NCBI GenBank assembly: GCA_040901795.1
Contig: JBBDYH010000148.1
Location: forward strand, 7,240 to 71,239
DNA: 64,000 nt
Reading direction: 5' to 3'
DNA from: JBBDYH01 sp040901795
Lineage (GTDB): Bacteria > Planctomycetota > Planctomycetia > Pirellulales > JALHPA01
Shown here: in pieces, positions 1 to 8,584 of the stretch
Layout: every line of letters starts with the position of its first letter
Numbering within the stretch: the first letter of the stretch is position 1
Program-made: the position numbers and the translations under genes
Notes under the pieces: model-generated
The model's input: the letters and a program-made list of their open reading frames with translations, nothing else
Told to the model about the DNA's origin: nothing
The model's database searches: none

Positions 1-47
1 GCGCGTCGGAGCGCATCGCGGCAATCCTCTCACACGACCTCAGGTGA
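1..47 (+). CDS. Possible C-terminal tail of UDP-GlcNAc 2-epimerase (partial)
   Basis: Read from base 3, the window opens with a short frame encoding ASERIAAILSHDLR, closed by TGA at 45-47. The tail resembles the C-terminus of WecB/WbpI-type UDP-N-acetylglucosamine 2-epimerases, which usually end in a charged helix of the form (A/S)ERI..IL. The next gene downstream on the same strand is a UDP-N-acetylhexosamine dehydrogenase, a common neighbour of such epimerases. Only 14 residues are visible, so this is inference from a short match plus context. Confidence 0.3.
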   Translation, partial: ASERIAAILSHDLR

Positions 48-162
48 CAGGCATTAGCCAACCCGGATCTCTGCCAGCTCCCCCGCGTTGACAGAGAGAC
101 TTCTCCGGGCGCTGGCGGCGATTTCGCGCCGGAACCTCCCGGCGCGGCTGCGGATCGTATAG

Positions 163-168
163 TATAAT
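163..168 (+). promoter_or_regulatory. Candidate -10 box (TATAAT) upstream of the dehydrogenase gene
   Basis: A perfect TATAAT lies in GC-rich DNA 45 bases before the ATG at 213. No convincing -35 box is seen 16-18 bases upstream, so this is a weak candidate. It would give the dehydrogenase its own promoter, separate from the gene that ends at 47. Confidence 0.35.
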
Positions 169-212
169 CGCGGTTTGTTTTCTGGTTTTAGATAGCTCCG
201 TGAAAGAACTCC

Positions 213-1529
213 ATGGATTCTCTCAAACAAGCAATTGCCGACAAAAAGGCGCTCGTCGGCGTGGTGGGCCTGGGTTACGTCGGCTTGCCCTTGATCCGCG
301 CCTTTGTGGCCGCCGGATATCGCACCCAGGGCTACGACATCGACCAGTCGAAGGTCCAGCGGCTGCTGGCCGGCGAGAGCTACATCGGTCACATCCCGTC
401 TCCCTGGATTGCCGACTGCATCGCCAGCCGCCGCTTTGAGCCGACGGCCGACATGCAGCGCCTCGGCGAAGCCGACGCGCTGTTGATTTGCGTGCCGACG
501 CCGCTCAGCGAGAGCCGCGATCCGGATTTGTCCTACGTCGAATCCACGGCGCGCATGATTGCCGCCGTGCTGCGGCCGGGGCAGCTCATTGTGCTGGAAA
601 GCACGACTTATCCCGGTACGACCCGCGACGTGGTGCTGCCGATCCTGGAACAGTCGGGCTTGAAGGCAGGCCGGGATTTCTTTTTAGCCTACAGCCCCGA
701 GCGCGAAGATCCGGGCAATGCCGACTACACCGCCAGCGGCATCCCCAAGGTCGTCGGCGGCATCGACGCGCCCAGCCTGGAATTGGCGCTGGCTTTGTAC
801 TCGCAGGCGGTCGTCACGACCGTGCCTGTGTCGAGCTGCGAGGTCGCCGAAGCATGCAAGATCGTCGAGAACACGTATCGTTCCGTCAACATCGCAATGG
901 TCAACGAGCTGAAGGTGCTCTTCGACCGGATGCAGATCGACGTCTGGGAAGTGATCGACGCCGCCAAAACCAAGCCGTTCGGGTTTCAAGCGTTCTACCC
1001 CGGCCCCGGGCTCGGCGGGCACTGCATCCCGATCGACCCCTTTTACTTGAGCTGGGTGGCCCGCAAGCTGGAAACGCCCACCCGCTTCATCGAGCTGGCC
1101 GGCGAAATCAATCACAGCATGCCGCACTACGTGGTCGAGCGGCTCAGCGAAGCCCTCAACGACGTCGGCAAACCGGTCCGCGGCAGCCGGATTGGGATCC
1201 TCGGCGTCGCCTATAAAAAGGACGTCGACGACCCGCGCGAAAGCCCGTCGTTTAAGCTGATGGAATTGCTGCAAGCCCGGGGCGCGATCATCAGCTACAA
1301 CGATCCGCACATCCCCACGCTGCCCTCGATGCGGCACTACCAGGTGCCGCGGCTGGCCAGCGAACCGCTCACGCCCGAGTACCTGGCCTCGTTGGACTGC
1401 GTGCTCATCGCCACCGATCACACGGCCTACGACTACGCCACCATCGTGAAATTCGCCCGCCTCGTGGTCGACACCCGCAACGCCACAAGAAACGTCACCC
1501 ACGGCCGCGAAAAGATCTACAAAGCCTGA
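213..1529 (+). CDS. wbpA: UDP-N-acetyl-D-glucosamine 6-dehydrogenase (WbpA-type nucleotide sugar dehydrogenase)
   Basis: This 438-residue cytoplasmic enzyme belongs to the UDP-glucose/GDP-mannose dehydrogenase family, which oxidises C6 of a UDP-hexosamine to the uronate with two NAD+. The N-terminal Rossmann fold shows GVVGLGYVGLPL (about residues 16-27). The middle carries ESTTYPGTT and SPEREDPGN. The catalytic cysteine lies in GLGGHCIPIDP (about 267-277), and the C-terminal UDP-binding domain begins near GVAYKKDVDDPRESP. The SYI.HI and LSYVESTA motifs favour the UDP-GlcNAc (WbpA/TuaD-like) branch over UDP-glucose dehydrogenase. It probably supplies an activated uronic acid for surface polysaccharide. 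Length is normal for the family. Confidence 0.9.
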   Translation: MDSLKQAIADKKALVGVVGLGYVGLPLIRAFVAAGYRTQGYDIDQSKVQRLLAGESYIGHIPSPWIADCIASRRFEPTADMQRLGEADALLICVPTPLSESRDPDLSYVESTARMIAAVLRPGQLIVLESTTYPGTTRDVVLPILEQSGLKAGRDFFLAYSPEREDPGNADYTASGIPKVVGGIDAPSLELALALYSQAVVTTVPVSSCEVAEACKIVENTYRSVNIAMVNELKVLFDRMQIDVWEVIDAAKTKPFGFQAFYPGPGLGGHCIPIDPFYLSWVARKLETPTRFIELAGEINHSMPHYVVERLSEALNDVGKPVRGSRIGILGVAYKKDVDDPRESPSFKLMELLQARGAIISYNDPHIPTLPSMRHYQVPRLASEPLTPEYLASLDCVLIATDHTAYDYATIVKFARLVVDTRNATRNVTHGREKIYKA

Positions 1530-1683
1530 CGCCGCTGCTTTTGGGCAGCCGCGTGAGCCCTCCTTTGGGCGGCTGGCCACCAGCCTCATCGCCCTCGTCG
1601 CTGTCGGCCAGCCTGATCGTGCTAATCGAACAGTTCAAAACCGCGAATCCTGACGTTGCCAGAGAGGCTGTTGCCCTGATCGA

Positions 1684-2388
1684 TCAACCGGTCGGCGTTG
1701 CCTGGCCCGCCGTCCAGATCGGTCTGGAACCGCACCCGGTTGGCGCGGACGGTGAGCGGGATCCATATTTCCACGATCCCGGCGCGCCGAGACCGGAGTC
1801 GGGCTTATGAGCCTCGACGAATAAGATCGCCTCCGGATTGTTTCCCACGACAAAGGCGAAGGCCCCGCCGTCAATTAGCCCGCTTGCCGGGTCCGAATAC
1901 CGATAAACCTCGGTCGGCAGGAGGCGCAATTCGTAGCGCTGACCCCGCCGTATCTCGCTGGCGCTCAGACTGCGGGCAAATTGTTTCATTTGCCGCAGCC
2001 GGCCTGCCTCGGTCTTGGCGGGAGGCACGATATCCGGAACACGCATTAGCTTGAAATCGGTCTCTCGCGGCGACCAGCGGCCGTGCCCGGCGACCTCGGC
2101 TGACAACCGCACGTCGCTCGTCGCAACTACGTCATGTCCCCAAACGCCACTGTCACGGCCTTCAGAACGAAACTCGGCCATGATCACCCGCCGACCGGCA
2201 ACGGCCCATGCCCAGACCGAACCGTGCAAGTACGTTCGGGATGGATCGCTAAACCGAAAGAGCGGCTTAGGGATCAGCTTTGCCTCTTTACTCTGCTCGC
2301 CTTCGCCCACCGTGACGTTGATGGTGTCGGCGAGCCTTCTCATTTCAGCAAGCCGCCGCTTGTTGATGCGTTCCTGTGAATCGTCCAC
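1684..2388 (-). CDS. Hypothetical protein with internal duplication, apparently frameshifted at both ends
   Basis: I do not recognise the family. The open frame starts at a GTG (2386-2388) and reads 234 residues. Two similar blocks are visible: LIPKPLFRFSDPSRTYLHGS followed by an alternating hydrophobic stretch, and LLPTEVYRYSDPASGLIDGG followed by a similar stretch, suggesting a tandem duplicated domain. The C-terminal 30 residues look like the wrong frame. From about 1795 another frame gives a protein-like tail (IVEIWIPLTVRANRVRFQTD and on to RGFELFD) that ends at a TAG at 1622-1624. At the other end a typical signal peptide (MKTVSVAGWLIA, then LLGVSAAIFGAHVVFGQ) can be assembled from 2500 only by changing frame near 2463. 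The original gene probably spanned 1622-2500 and encoded an exported protein. Confidence 0.55.
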   Translation of the reverse strand: MDDSQERINKRRLAEMRRLADTINVTVGEGEQSKEAKLIPKPLFRFSDPSRTYLHGSVWAWAVAGRRVIMAEFRSEGRDSGVWGHDVVATSDVRLSAEVAGHGRWSPRETDFKLMRVPDIVPPAKTEAGRLRQMKQFARSLSASEIRRGQRYELRLLPTEVYRYSDPASGLIDGGAFAFVVGNNPEAILFVEAHKPDSGLGAPGSWKYGSRSPSAPTGCGSRPIWTAGQATPTG

Positions 2389-2568
2389 TTCTTCTGCGTC
2401 CGACTTCGGCTCTTGGCCAAAAACAACATGAGCGCCGAAAATCGCCGCAGAAACACCAAGCAGCCGCTATCAACCAACCCGCGACTGATACAGTTTTCAT
2501 TTATTCGCTTGTCTTCTTTAAGGAATTGGCGTCCGGACGACCCAAATCAGAAACCCGGCGCGACAACC

Positions 2569-4449
2569 TTATTCCACCGTCACGCTCTTCGCCAGATTCC
2601 GGGGTTTGTCTACATCGCAGCCGCGGAGGACGGCGATGTGATAGGCCAGGAGCTGTAGTGGAATCACCGTGACGATCGGCTGCAAGAAGTCGTCGACGGT
2701 GGGGACGGTGATCACGTCGTCGGCCAACTCCGCCACGCGCGTATCGCCTTCGCAAATCACCGCGATCACCGGCCCGCCGCGGGCTTTGATCTCTTCCAGG
2801 TTTGACATCACCTTGTCGTAGACCAGACCCTGCGGGATGACGAACACGCTGGGCGTGTTCTCATCCACGAGCGCGATCGGGCCGTGCTTCATCTCGGCGG
2901 CCGGGTAGCCTTCAGCGTGCAGGTAGCTGATCTCCTTGAGCTTGAGCGCACCCTCCAGGGCCACCGGGAAATTGTACTGCCGGCCCAGGTAGAGGAAGTT
3001 GCGACAGTCGTAATACTTCTGCGCGATCCGTCGCACCTCGTCATTGCACTCCAGAGCGCGGGCGACCTTGTCGGGAAGCTGACGAATTTGCTCGATGATT
3101 CGCAGCCCGGCGCCGTAGCTCAGATGCCTCAACCGGCCGAGGTACAGGGCCAACATCGTCAGCGTAAGGCACTGCGACGTGAACGCCTTGGTCGAAGCCA
3201 CGCCGATCTCGGGACCCGCGTGCAAGTAAATGCCGCCGTCGGCCTCCTGGGCAATCGAGCTCCCGACCGTGTTGCAAATGGCCAAGGTCGGATGTCCTTT
3301 GCGCTTCATTTCGCGCAGCGCCGCCAGCGTGTCGGCGGTTTCGCCGCTCTGCGTGATCGCGAACAACAGCGTGTCGTGATCGAGCGGCGGATTGCGGTAG
3401 CGCAGCTCGCTGGCATAGTCGACTTCCACCGGGATGCGGGCGAACTCCTCGATCAGGTACTCGCCCACCAGCGCCGCGTGCCAGCTTGTGCCGCAGGCGG
3501 TGAGCACGATGCGGTTGATGCTGCGAAGCTGCTGCGGCGTGAGGTTCAATCCGCCGAACACCGCGGTTGCTTCCTCCGGGCTGAGCCGCCCGCGCATCGC
3601 GTTCTGCAACGTCTCGGGCTGCTCGCAGATCTCCTTGAGCATGTAGTGCGGATAGCCGTTGAGCTGCACCTGGGCGCCGTCGATCTCCAGCAGCCGTACG
3701 TTGTGCTTGATATGACCTTGATCGCGGTGGATCACGCGGAGCGAATCCGCGGTTACCACGGCGATCTGATGGTCAGCGAGGTAGACGATCTGGTCGGTAT
3801 AGCCGACCAGCGGCGAGGCGTCGCTGGCGATAAAGTGTTCACCTTCGCCGACGCCGATCACTAGCGGGCTTCCCAATCGAGCCGCAATCATCACGTCGGG
3901 AAACTGGCGGACGAGGATCGCCAGGCCGTATGTTCCTTGCAACTGAGCCAGCGCCATCGCGACGGCCTCGATCAACTGATTGACCGGGTCGGCGGCGCCG
4001 TTGCCAGAGGCGGGAGACACTTCGCGGACGCGTTGCAGCGAACTGGCCAGCAAGTGGGCAATGATCTCGCTGTCGGTCGCCGACCGGAAAACGTAGCCCT
4101 CGGCCTCCAGCCGCGTCTTGAGCTGGCGGAAGTTTTCGATGACGCCGTTGTGCGCGATCGCCACCTCGAAGTCGCCGCCAAGATGCGGGTGCGCGTTCTC
4201 GTCGGTTGGGGCCCCGTGGGTTGCCCAGCGCGTGTGACCAATTCCGACCTGCCCGGGTGTTGGGGTTTCGTCGAGTCGTTGTTCCAGCGTGTCGATTCGG
4301 CCGGCGGTCTTGCAAACCGCGAACCGGCCGTCGGGGGCGACGGTGGCGATGCCCGAGCTATCGTAGCCGCGGTATTCCAGCCGCCGCAGGCCTTGCAGCA
4401 AAAAGTCCACCGCTCTGCGCGGGCCGACGTATCCGACGATTCCACACAT
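2569..4449 (-). CDS. glmS: Glutamine--fructose-6-phosphate aminotransferase (isomerizing)
   Basis: GlmS makes glucosamine-6-phosphate from fructose-6-phosphate and glutamine, the entry to UDP-GlcNAc synthesis. At 626 residues it is full length. The class II glutamine amidotransferase domain begins MCGIVGYVG, so Cys2 becomes the N-terminal nucleophile, followed by RRLEYRGYDSSG. Two SIS domains follow, with TACGTSWHAALVGEYLIEEF and SGETADTLAAL in the first and YLGRQYNFPVALEGALKLKE in the second. The protein ends LAKSVTVE, the conserved GlmS terminus. It lies about 2.3 kb from the UDP-hexosamine dehydrogenase gene, on the opposite strand. I saw no glmS-ribozyme-like structure in the 170 bases upstream. 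Confidence 0.97.
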   Translation of the reverse strand: MCGIVGYVGPRRAVDFLLQGLRRLEYRGYDSSGIATVAPDGRFAVCKTAGRIDTLEQRLDETPTPGQVGIGHTRWATHGAPTDENAHPHLGGDFEVAIAHNGVIENFRQLKTRLEAEGYVFRSATDSEIIAHLLASSLQRVREVSPASGNGAADPVNQLIEAVAMALAQLQGTYGLAILVRQFPDVMIAARLGSPLVIGVGEGEHFIASDASPLVGYTDQIVYLADHQIAVVTADSLRVIHRDQGHIKHNVRLLEIDGAQVQLNGYPHYMLKEICEQPETLQNAMRGRLSPEEATAVFGGLNLTPQQLRSINRIVLTACGTSWHAALVGEYLIEEFARIPVEVDYASELRYRNPPLDHDTLLFAITQSGETADTLAALREMKRKGHPTLAICNTVGSSIAQEADGGIYLHAGPEIGVASTKAFTSQCLTLTMLALYLGRLRHLSYGAGLRIIEQIRQLPDKVARALECNDEVRRIAQKYYDCRNFLYLGRQYNFPVALEGALKLKEISYLHAEGYPAAEMKHGPIALVDENTPSVFVIPQGLVYDKVMSNLEEIKARGGPVIAVICEGDTRVAELADDVITVPTVDDFLQPIVTVIPLQLLAYHIAVLRGCDVDKPRNLAKSVTVE

Positions 4450-4623
4450 TGGACAGTCCTTGGTTCCTCGCGTTTTGCGCTATTCGTTAGAAGAGGTCCC
4501 GCTTAAACTCGGCGCTGCAGATCAACGGTTGTTCAAGATGAGCGGCTTCAAAACAGCTAGCCGAATGGCGGTCCGATAGCAAGCAGTATGTTCGAAGGAA
4601 TACCGACCGCAAGGGGGCTGTCC

Positions 4624-5985
4624 TTACCGCCCAACTCCGTGTCGGCACAGCAATTCGTCAACTTTGTCGTAACCTGATGGAACACTAATCTCCTGAACCG
4701 AGGCCCCCGCGTCAAGCAGTGCCTGTACCGATTCGGGGGATCGTCTGTCCGTCCAGAACGAGTCCACACAGGCGCGTATAGCAAGCGCTAACGGTGTCCG
4801 GCCTTTGCCATCCGGCAGGTCGATGGGCGCGCCCCGCTGAATCAGGAATTGAACGGTCGCATGCCGTGCTCGCCAGGCCGCAACATGCAACGCCGTACTG
4901 TTCTCTGCGACATCCCAATAACCATCCCCGTCGGTAAATACTCCGGCAATGTCCACGCCGAGGTCGAGCAACAGTCGAACGCCCTCCGTGTTCCCAACGC
5001 CCGCAAATTCCGCGAGCAGCTTGCCGCCCATTTCGATGACTTCGCTAGCAAGTTGGGGTTCTCTCTCAACGATGGATCGGACCCTGTCTGCATCTCCGCT
5101 TGCGCAGGCGGCGATCAATCGATCTACTCCGCTTAGCTCGATTGGAATGCCGCGCCGAGCTAACAGTGCGAGCACGTCACCCCTTCCACGTCGCGCCGCG
5201 ATCGCGACAGTCGACCGGCCCTCCCGAGGGCTTTGTAGCCCTGGGTCCGCGCCGTGGTTCAGCAGCAACTCGATGTGGGCCAGCGCGTTGTCGCGGCGCA
5301 CGGCCTGGTGAAGCGCCGTGAGCTGCCAATGCGTCATCCGATTGGGATCGGCGCGGTGCTCCAGCAGCAACTTGATGCCCTCGTAATCGTGCCAGTCGGC
5401 CTTGCGAAGCAGCATCGTGGCAAGGCTATCCTCGGTAAGTCTTCCACTCTCAAGGAGGATCTGGATCACGGCGTTGTCGCTGGTTTCCGGGGCGTGATAA
5501 GGCGTTTCCCCGTCATTCGGATCGGCGCCGCGTTCGAGCAACAACCGTGTCAGCTCCGGGTGATGGGCGACACCCGCGGCGCCATATAGCGCGCTTTCCC
5601 ACTGCGGTTCAGGCTCGTGGTTCGGCTCAAACCATCCTGTATTCGGGCTGGCTCCGGCATCGAGCAGAGCCGTCGCGGCACGAACGAAGGCGTCCGACCG
5701 CCCGCGATCAATCCGCAGGTACCGCGAGAAACAAAGGTACGTGAGCGCATCCCAGTCGTATGGACCGCCCTTTTCCGTTGCACTCGCACGATCAAGGCGG
5801 ATGAAGTGACCCACCGCGGCATCGTCACCGAGAATGGCCGCCGTATAGATGTTGCTCGTGGCGACTTCCGGATGCGCAAGCCGGATCGCCTCTGCGCGCT
5901 CAAGATTTCCGGAACCGTGACCGCTATCGAGCGGAACGCAAGCTGCCTTGATAAACTCCGACAATGGGTCTCTCTGGGTATTCAC
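4624..5985 (-). CDS. Ankyrin-repeat protein
   Basis: This 453-residue protein has no signal peptide. Ankyrin repeats run through most of its length. Clear ones include ESALYGAAGVAHHPELTRLL followed by ERGADPND, TALHQAVRRDNALAHIELLL followed by NHGADPG, STVAIAARRGRGDVLALLAR, and STALHVAAWRARHATVQFLI followed by QRGAPIDLPDGKGRTPLALA. The last, ESVQALLDAGASV, is partial. Ankyrin stacks are protein-binding scaffolds, so no enzymatic role can be assigned. It stands alone upstream of glmS, with 174 bases between them. No fused effector domain is visible. Confidence 0.85.
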   Translation of the reverse strand: MNTQRDPLSEFIKAACVPLDSGHGSGNLERAEAIRLAHPEVATSNIYTAAILGDDAAVGHFIRLDRASATEKGGPYDWDALTYLCFSRYLRIDRGRSDAFVRAATALLDAGASPNTGWFEPNHEPEPQWESALYGAAGVAHHPELTRLLLERGADPNDGETPYHAPETSDNAVIQILLESGRLTEDSLATMLLRKADWHDYEGIKLLLEHRADPNRMTHWQLTALHQAVRRDNALAHIELLLNHGADPGLQSPREGRSTVAIAARRGRGDVLALLARRGIPIELSGVDRLIAACASGDADRVRSIVEREPQLASEVIEMGGKLLAEFAGVGNTEGVRLLLDLGVDIAGVFTDGDGYWDVAENSTALHVAAWRARHATVQFLIQRGAPIDLPDGKGRTPLALAIRACVDSFWTDRRSPESVQALLDAGASVQEISVPSGYDKVDELLCRHGVGR

Positions 5986-6065
5986 GCCTGACTCGGAAAT
6001 CGTAGTGGCAGTATTGCCAGTCGTTTCCGATCGATGCTATCTGAACCTGGCAGCTCACGCAAACT

Positions 6066-6290
6066 TCAACGCGACTTGTTTTTGTTCTCGGATTGACGGC
6101 CGGTGCCATCCCGCAACACACTGGTGAGGTTTCGGAAGCCGCGAGTGGCATCCCAGACAAATGGCTCGACATCGCCGTTACCTACACCACCCCAGCCGAT
6201 AGCGATCGAGCCATCGCCTGAAACGCCCCGCATGATAGTGCTAGTCCAATTTGGAAAGGTTCCGAGACTGACCCAACTAAATAGGTCCAC
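6066..6290 (-). pseudogene. Remnant of a HAF-repeat exported protein
   Basis: The 74-residue frame carries one clear HAF-type repeat: WVSLGTFPNWTSTIMRGVSG, then DGSIAIGW, then EPFVWDATRGFRNLTSVL. In intact planctomycete HAF-repeat proteins several such repeats follow a signal peptide. Here there is no signal peptide, and the frame ends in an unrelated lysine/asparagine-rich tail. The start used by the open frame is an internal GTG, and the sequence upstream runs directly into a transposase remnant. It is most likely a decayed fragment. Confidence 0.5.
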
Positions 6291-6307
6291 AAAAAAGGGA
6301 TAGTGGC

Positions 6308-6475
6308 TCAGGCTGCGATGGCTTGCGGGTAAATTGACGTTTCGATGGCAAAGGCGTCCTTATATCCGAACCAATCGAAGACCAGTTCGACCAGTTCGTC
6401 AATCAACCGGCAGCGATGGTTGCGGGTGATTTCTTCGTGGAGATGCCACCACACAACTATGGCGGAGACGGTTCG
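6308..6475 (-). pseudogene. C-terminal remnant of an IS630-like transposase
   Basis: The minus-strand frame ending at 6308 reads VWWHLHEEITRNHRC, then LIDELVELVFDWFGYKDAF, and ends YPQAIAA. This resembles the C-terminus of IS630-family (DDE) transposases, where a conserved H..EEVTRNH block is followed by a short helix and a YP..AA end. The catalytic domain is absent. Upstream of about 6475 the same frame becomes antisense to a different gene, which marks a junction. No terminal inverted repeats could be identified. The family call is from memory of the C-terminal pattern. Confidence 0.45.
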
Positions 6476-7361
6476 CCAGCAGGCCAGGGGCCCTTCGCGG
6501 GGCCGATCGACTCTTTGCAGATCGCGGCGGCAACCGACATGACCGCCCCTGGCGTTGGCATTGCCTATGAACAGTTCCGGCAACGTCACTTGAACTCACT
6601 CGGCCAGCTCGCGTTTCATGCCCGGCTCACGGATTTTCGCAACGGGATTTGGTCGGGTGCGCCCGACAATCTGGCGGTGGTGGCTTTAACCGGCAGTGAA
6701 GCGCCCGGCGCTAATGGCGCAAACTTTGGCGGCATGCATCCGTTTGTCTTCGACGATCTTCAGTTCAATGACCAAGGCCAAACCGGGTTCACCGCCATGG
6801 TGTTGGGAGCGGGAGTGACCCCGGACAACAACTCCGGGCTGTGGCTGGGGCCGCCCGGCCAATTGCAGATCATCGCGCGGGAAGGAGATCTGGCGCCCCG
6901 ACTGGCGGACGGTATTAGTTACTCGGACTTGCAGTCGTTTGCCGAGGTTGCGCTCAACAATGCCGGGCAGATGGGCGTTTTTGGCCTCGCTCACCGGTCC
7001 GGGCGTGACCAGCGCCAACGATTTGACGCTCTGGGCCTGATTCGACGACCAGCTTTGCCTGGTGCTTCGCGAAGGCGATCTTTTCGACGTCGGCGAGGTT
7101 TCGCCGCGAACGGTCGTAGACATCGACTTCACGCCCGGGTTCAGCTTAAGGGAGGGATTTCAATCCGGTTTCAACGACCGCGGCCAGCTCGCCGTTCATT
7201 TGGACTTCCTCGGCAATACCGAGGGCGTTTTTGTGGTAACGATTCCAGGGCCGTCCGCGACCATGCTGCTGCTGATTGGATGCGCGGCGGCTTGCGGGCT
7301 GTATTTTTGCCGCGGGTCAATTCTCGCGGCCAGGCCAGGGCGATTCTCGCCACGTGGGTAG
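6476..7361 (+). pseudogene. 5'-truncated, frameshifted exported protein with PEP-CTERM-like tail (DUF7453-like)
   Basis: The plus strand carries the remains of a planctomycete beta-repeat protein. The left part (6476-6970) reads NSLGQLAFHARLTDF, NDQGQTGFTAMVLGAGV and EVALNNAGQMG, the repeated (N)xxGQ(v)AFxA motif of choice-of-anchor proteins. Near 6970, removing one G of GGG restores the expected AFLASLTGPGV. That frame then runs through LTLWA, meets TGA at 7038-7040, and continues FDDQLCL and LREGDLFDVGEV to a C-terminal IPGPSATMLLLIGCAAACGL sorting-like signal ending at 7361. The 5' end is lost into the transposase remnant. An ATG at 6416 opens a frame but lies in antisense transposase DNA. 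Confidence 0.55.
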
Positions 7362-7563
7362 AAGCAGCCGAAGAACAAGGTTAAGGCACGTGCTTGCGTC
7401 CCGGCCTGTCGGCAGTTAATATGTCCCTTGCGGCTCCGGTTTGCGTGGCGCGGTCCTGCCCCACTGCGCTTGCATCTGGAGCCGCTTTTTTTGCGCGCTG
7501 GGCGATGCTATGTTGGGTGCGCTTTCACCCACATCTGGCCGTGCATTTTCACAGGGGACCGCC

Positions 7564-8541
7564 ATGTATCGCCGCCGATTCGTCCTTGCCGCCACGTTCT
7601 TGTTCGCAGTTGCCCTGCCGGTCTCGGAGTCGGCCGCGCAAAAGGAAGCAACGAAGGTCACGCGATTCGCACGTTTCCACGCCGGCAGAACGATCGCCTA
7701 TGGAATCGTGGAAGGAGATCAGATCCGCGAGCTCGACGGCGATCTTTTCGGCAAGTGGCAACCGACCGAGCGGACGTATCCGCTGTCGAATGTCAAACTC
7801 CTGATTCCATCCGCCCGGCCGACGCAGGTGCTGGCACTGGCCGGAAACTACAGGAGCCATCTCGGCGGCGACAACCGCGTGACCACTACGACTCGGATCA
7901 CGAAGGACACGGTCAACACCACGACGGGGGCAACTGCCCAGGAAACCACAGTCACTACCGAGACGGCGGAGCCGGGACAAGTGCCGACAAAGTTTCAAAT
8001 CCCGCAGGTGTTCTTTAAGAGTCCGTCGTGCCTGATCGCCACCGGCGAGGATATCGTCATTCCGCCGGGCACCAAGGAGGTGCATTACGAGGCTGAAGTG
8101 GTGGTCGTCATGGGACGCCGCGCCAAGGACGTCGGCGTCGAAGAAGCGCGAGAGTGCATTTTCGGCCTCACCTGCGGAAACGACGTCAGCGCGCGCGATT
8201 GGCAGGACAACGACGTGCAATGGTGGCGCGCGAAGGGAAGCGACACGTTTGGTCCTACCGGGCCGTTTATCGTCTCGGGGCTGAATTACGATGACCTGCG
8301 GCTGCGGCTGCGGCACAACGGCAAGGTGGTTCAAGACGAAAGCACAAGTCAATTCATCCACGACATACCGAAAGTGGTCAGCGTTATCAGCCGGCACGTG
8401 ACGCTGAACCCAGGCGATTTGATCTTCATGGGCACGCCCGGCCAAACCGGGCCGATCAAGCCCGGGGACAAGGTTGAAGTCGAACTGGAAGGCGTCGGCA
8501 CGTTGGTCAACGGTGTGGCGGCCGCCAAGAGCGGACCATAG
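7564..8541 (+). CDS. Exported fumarylacetoacetate hydrolase-family protein
   Basis: The protein has 325 residues from the ATG at 7564; an in-frame upstream extension to 7441 is disregarded because a clear signal peptide (YRRRFVLAATFLFAVALPVS, cut near SAAQ) begins here. The FAH catalytic fold spans the C-terminal two thirds: LALAGNYRSHL, VHYEAEVVVVMGRRAKDVG with acidic metal ligands, CGNDVSARDWQDNDVQWWRA, and a C-terminal GDLIFMGTPGQTGPIKPGD. Family members hydrolyse or decarboxylate beta-diketo acids with Mg2+. Two things are odd: export, and a threonine-rich insertion of about 35 residues (about 105-140) between GNYRSHL and the FKSPS motif. The substrate is unknown. Confidence 0.85.
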   Translation: MYRRRFVLAATFLFAVALPVSESAAQKEATKVTRFARFHAGRTIAYGIVEGDQIRELDGDLFGKWQPTERTYPLSNVKLLIPSARPTQVLALAGNYRSHLGGDNRVTTTTRITKDTVNTTTGATAQETTVTTETAEPGQVPTKFQIPQVFFKSPSCLIATGEDIVIPPGTKEVHYEAEVVVVMGRRAKDVGVEEARECIFGLTCGNDVSARDWQDNDVQWWRAKGSDTFGPTGPFIVSGLNYDDLRLRLRHNGKVVQDESTSQFIHDIPKVVSVISRHVTLNPGDLIFMGTPGQTGPIKPGDKVEVELEGVGTLVNGVAAAKSGP

Positions 8542-8584
8542 CCGTGTGCCTGCATCATATGCGATGATCGTCCATCGACGAGCG

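Noticed and set aside
54..392. Minus-strand frame across the start of the dehydrogenase gene
   Set aside because: It overlaps the conserved Rossmann coding region and shows no recognisable protein features.
684..1589. Long minus-strand open frame opposite the dehydrogenase gene
   Set aside because: It is a GC-driven shadow with no family features; the plus-strand gene has full conserved motifs.
2884..3864. Plus-strand open frame opposite glmS
   Set aside because: Antisense shadow of a highly conserved enzyme; composition is unlike a protein.
4450..4623. glmS ribozyme upstream of glmS
   Set aside because: I could not find its conserved core or the expected pseudoknot pattern in these 174 bases.
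6416..6475. ATG at 6416 as the true start of the PEP-CTERM-type gene
   Set aside because: The first residues are the antisense of a transposase C-terminus and no signal peptide is present.
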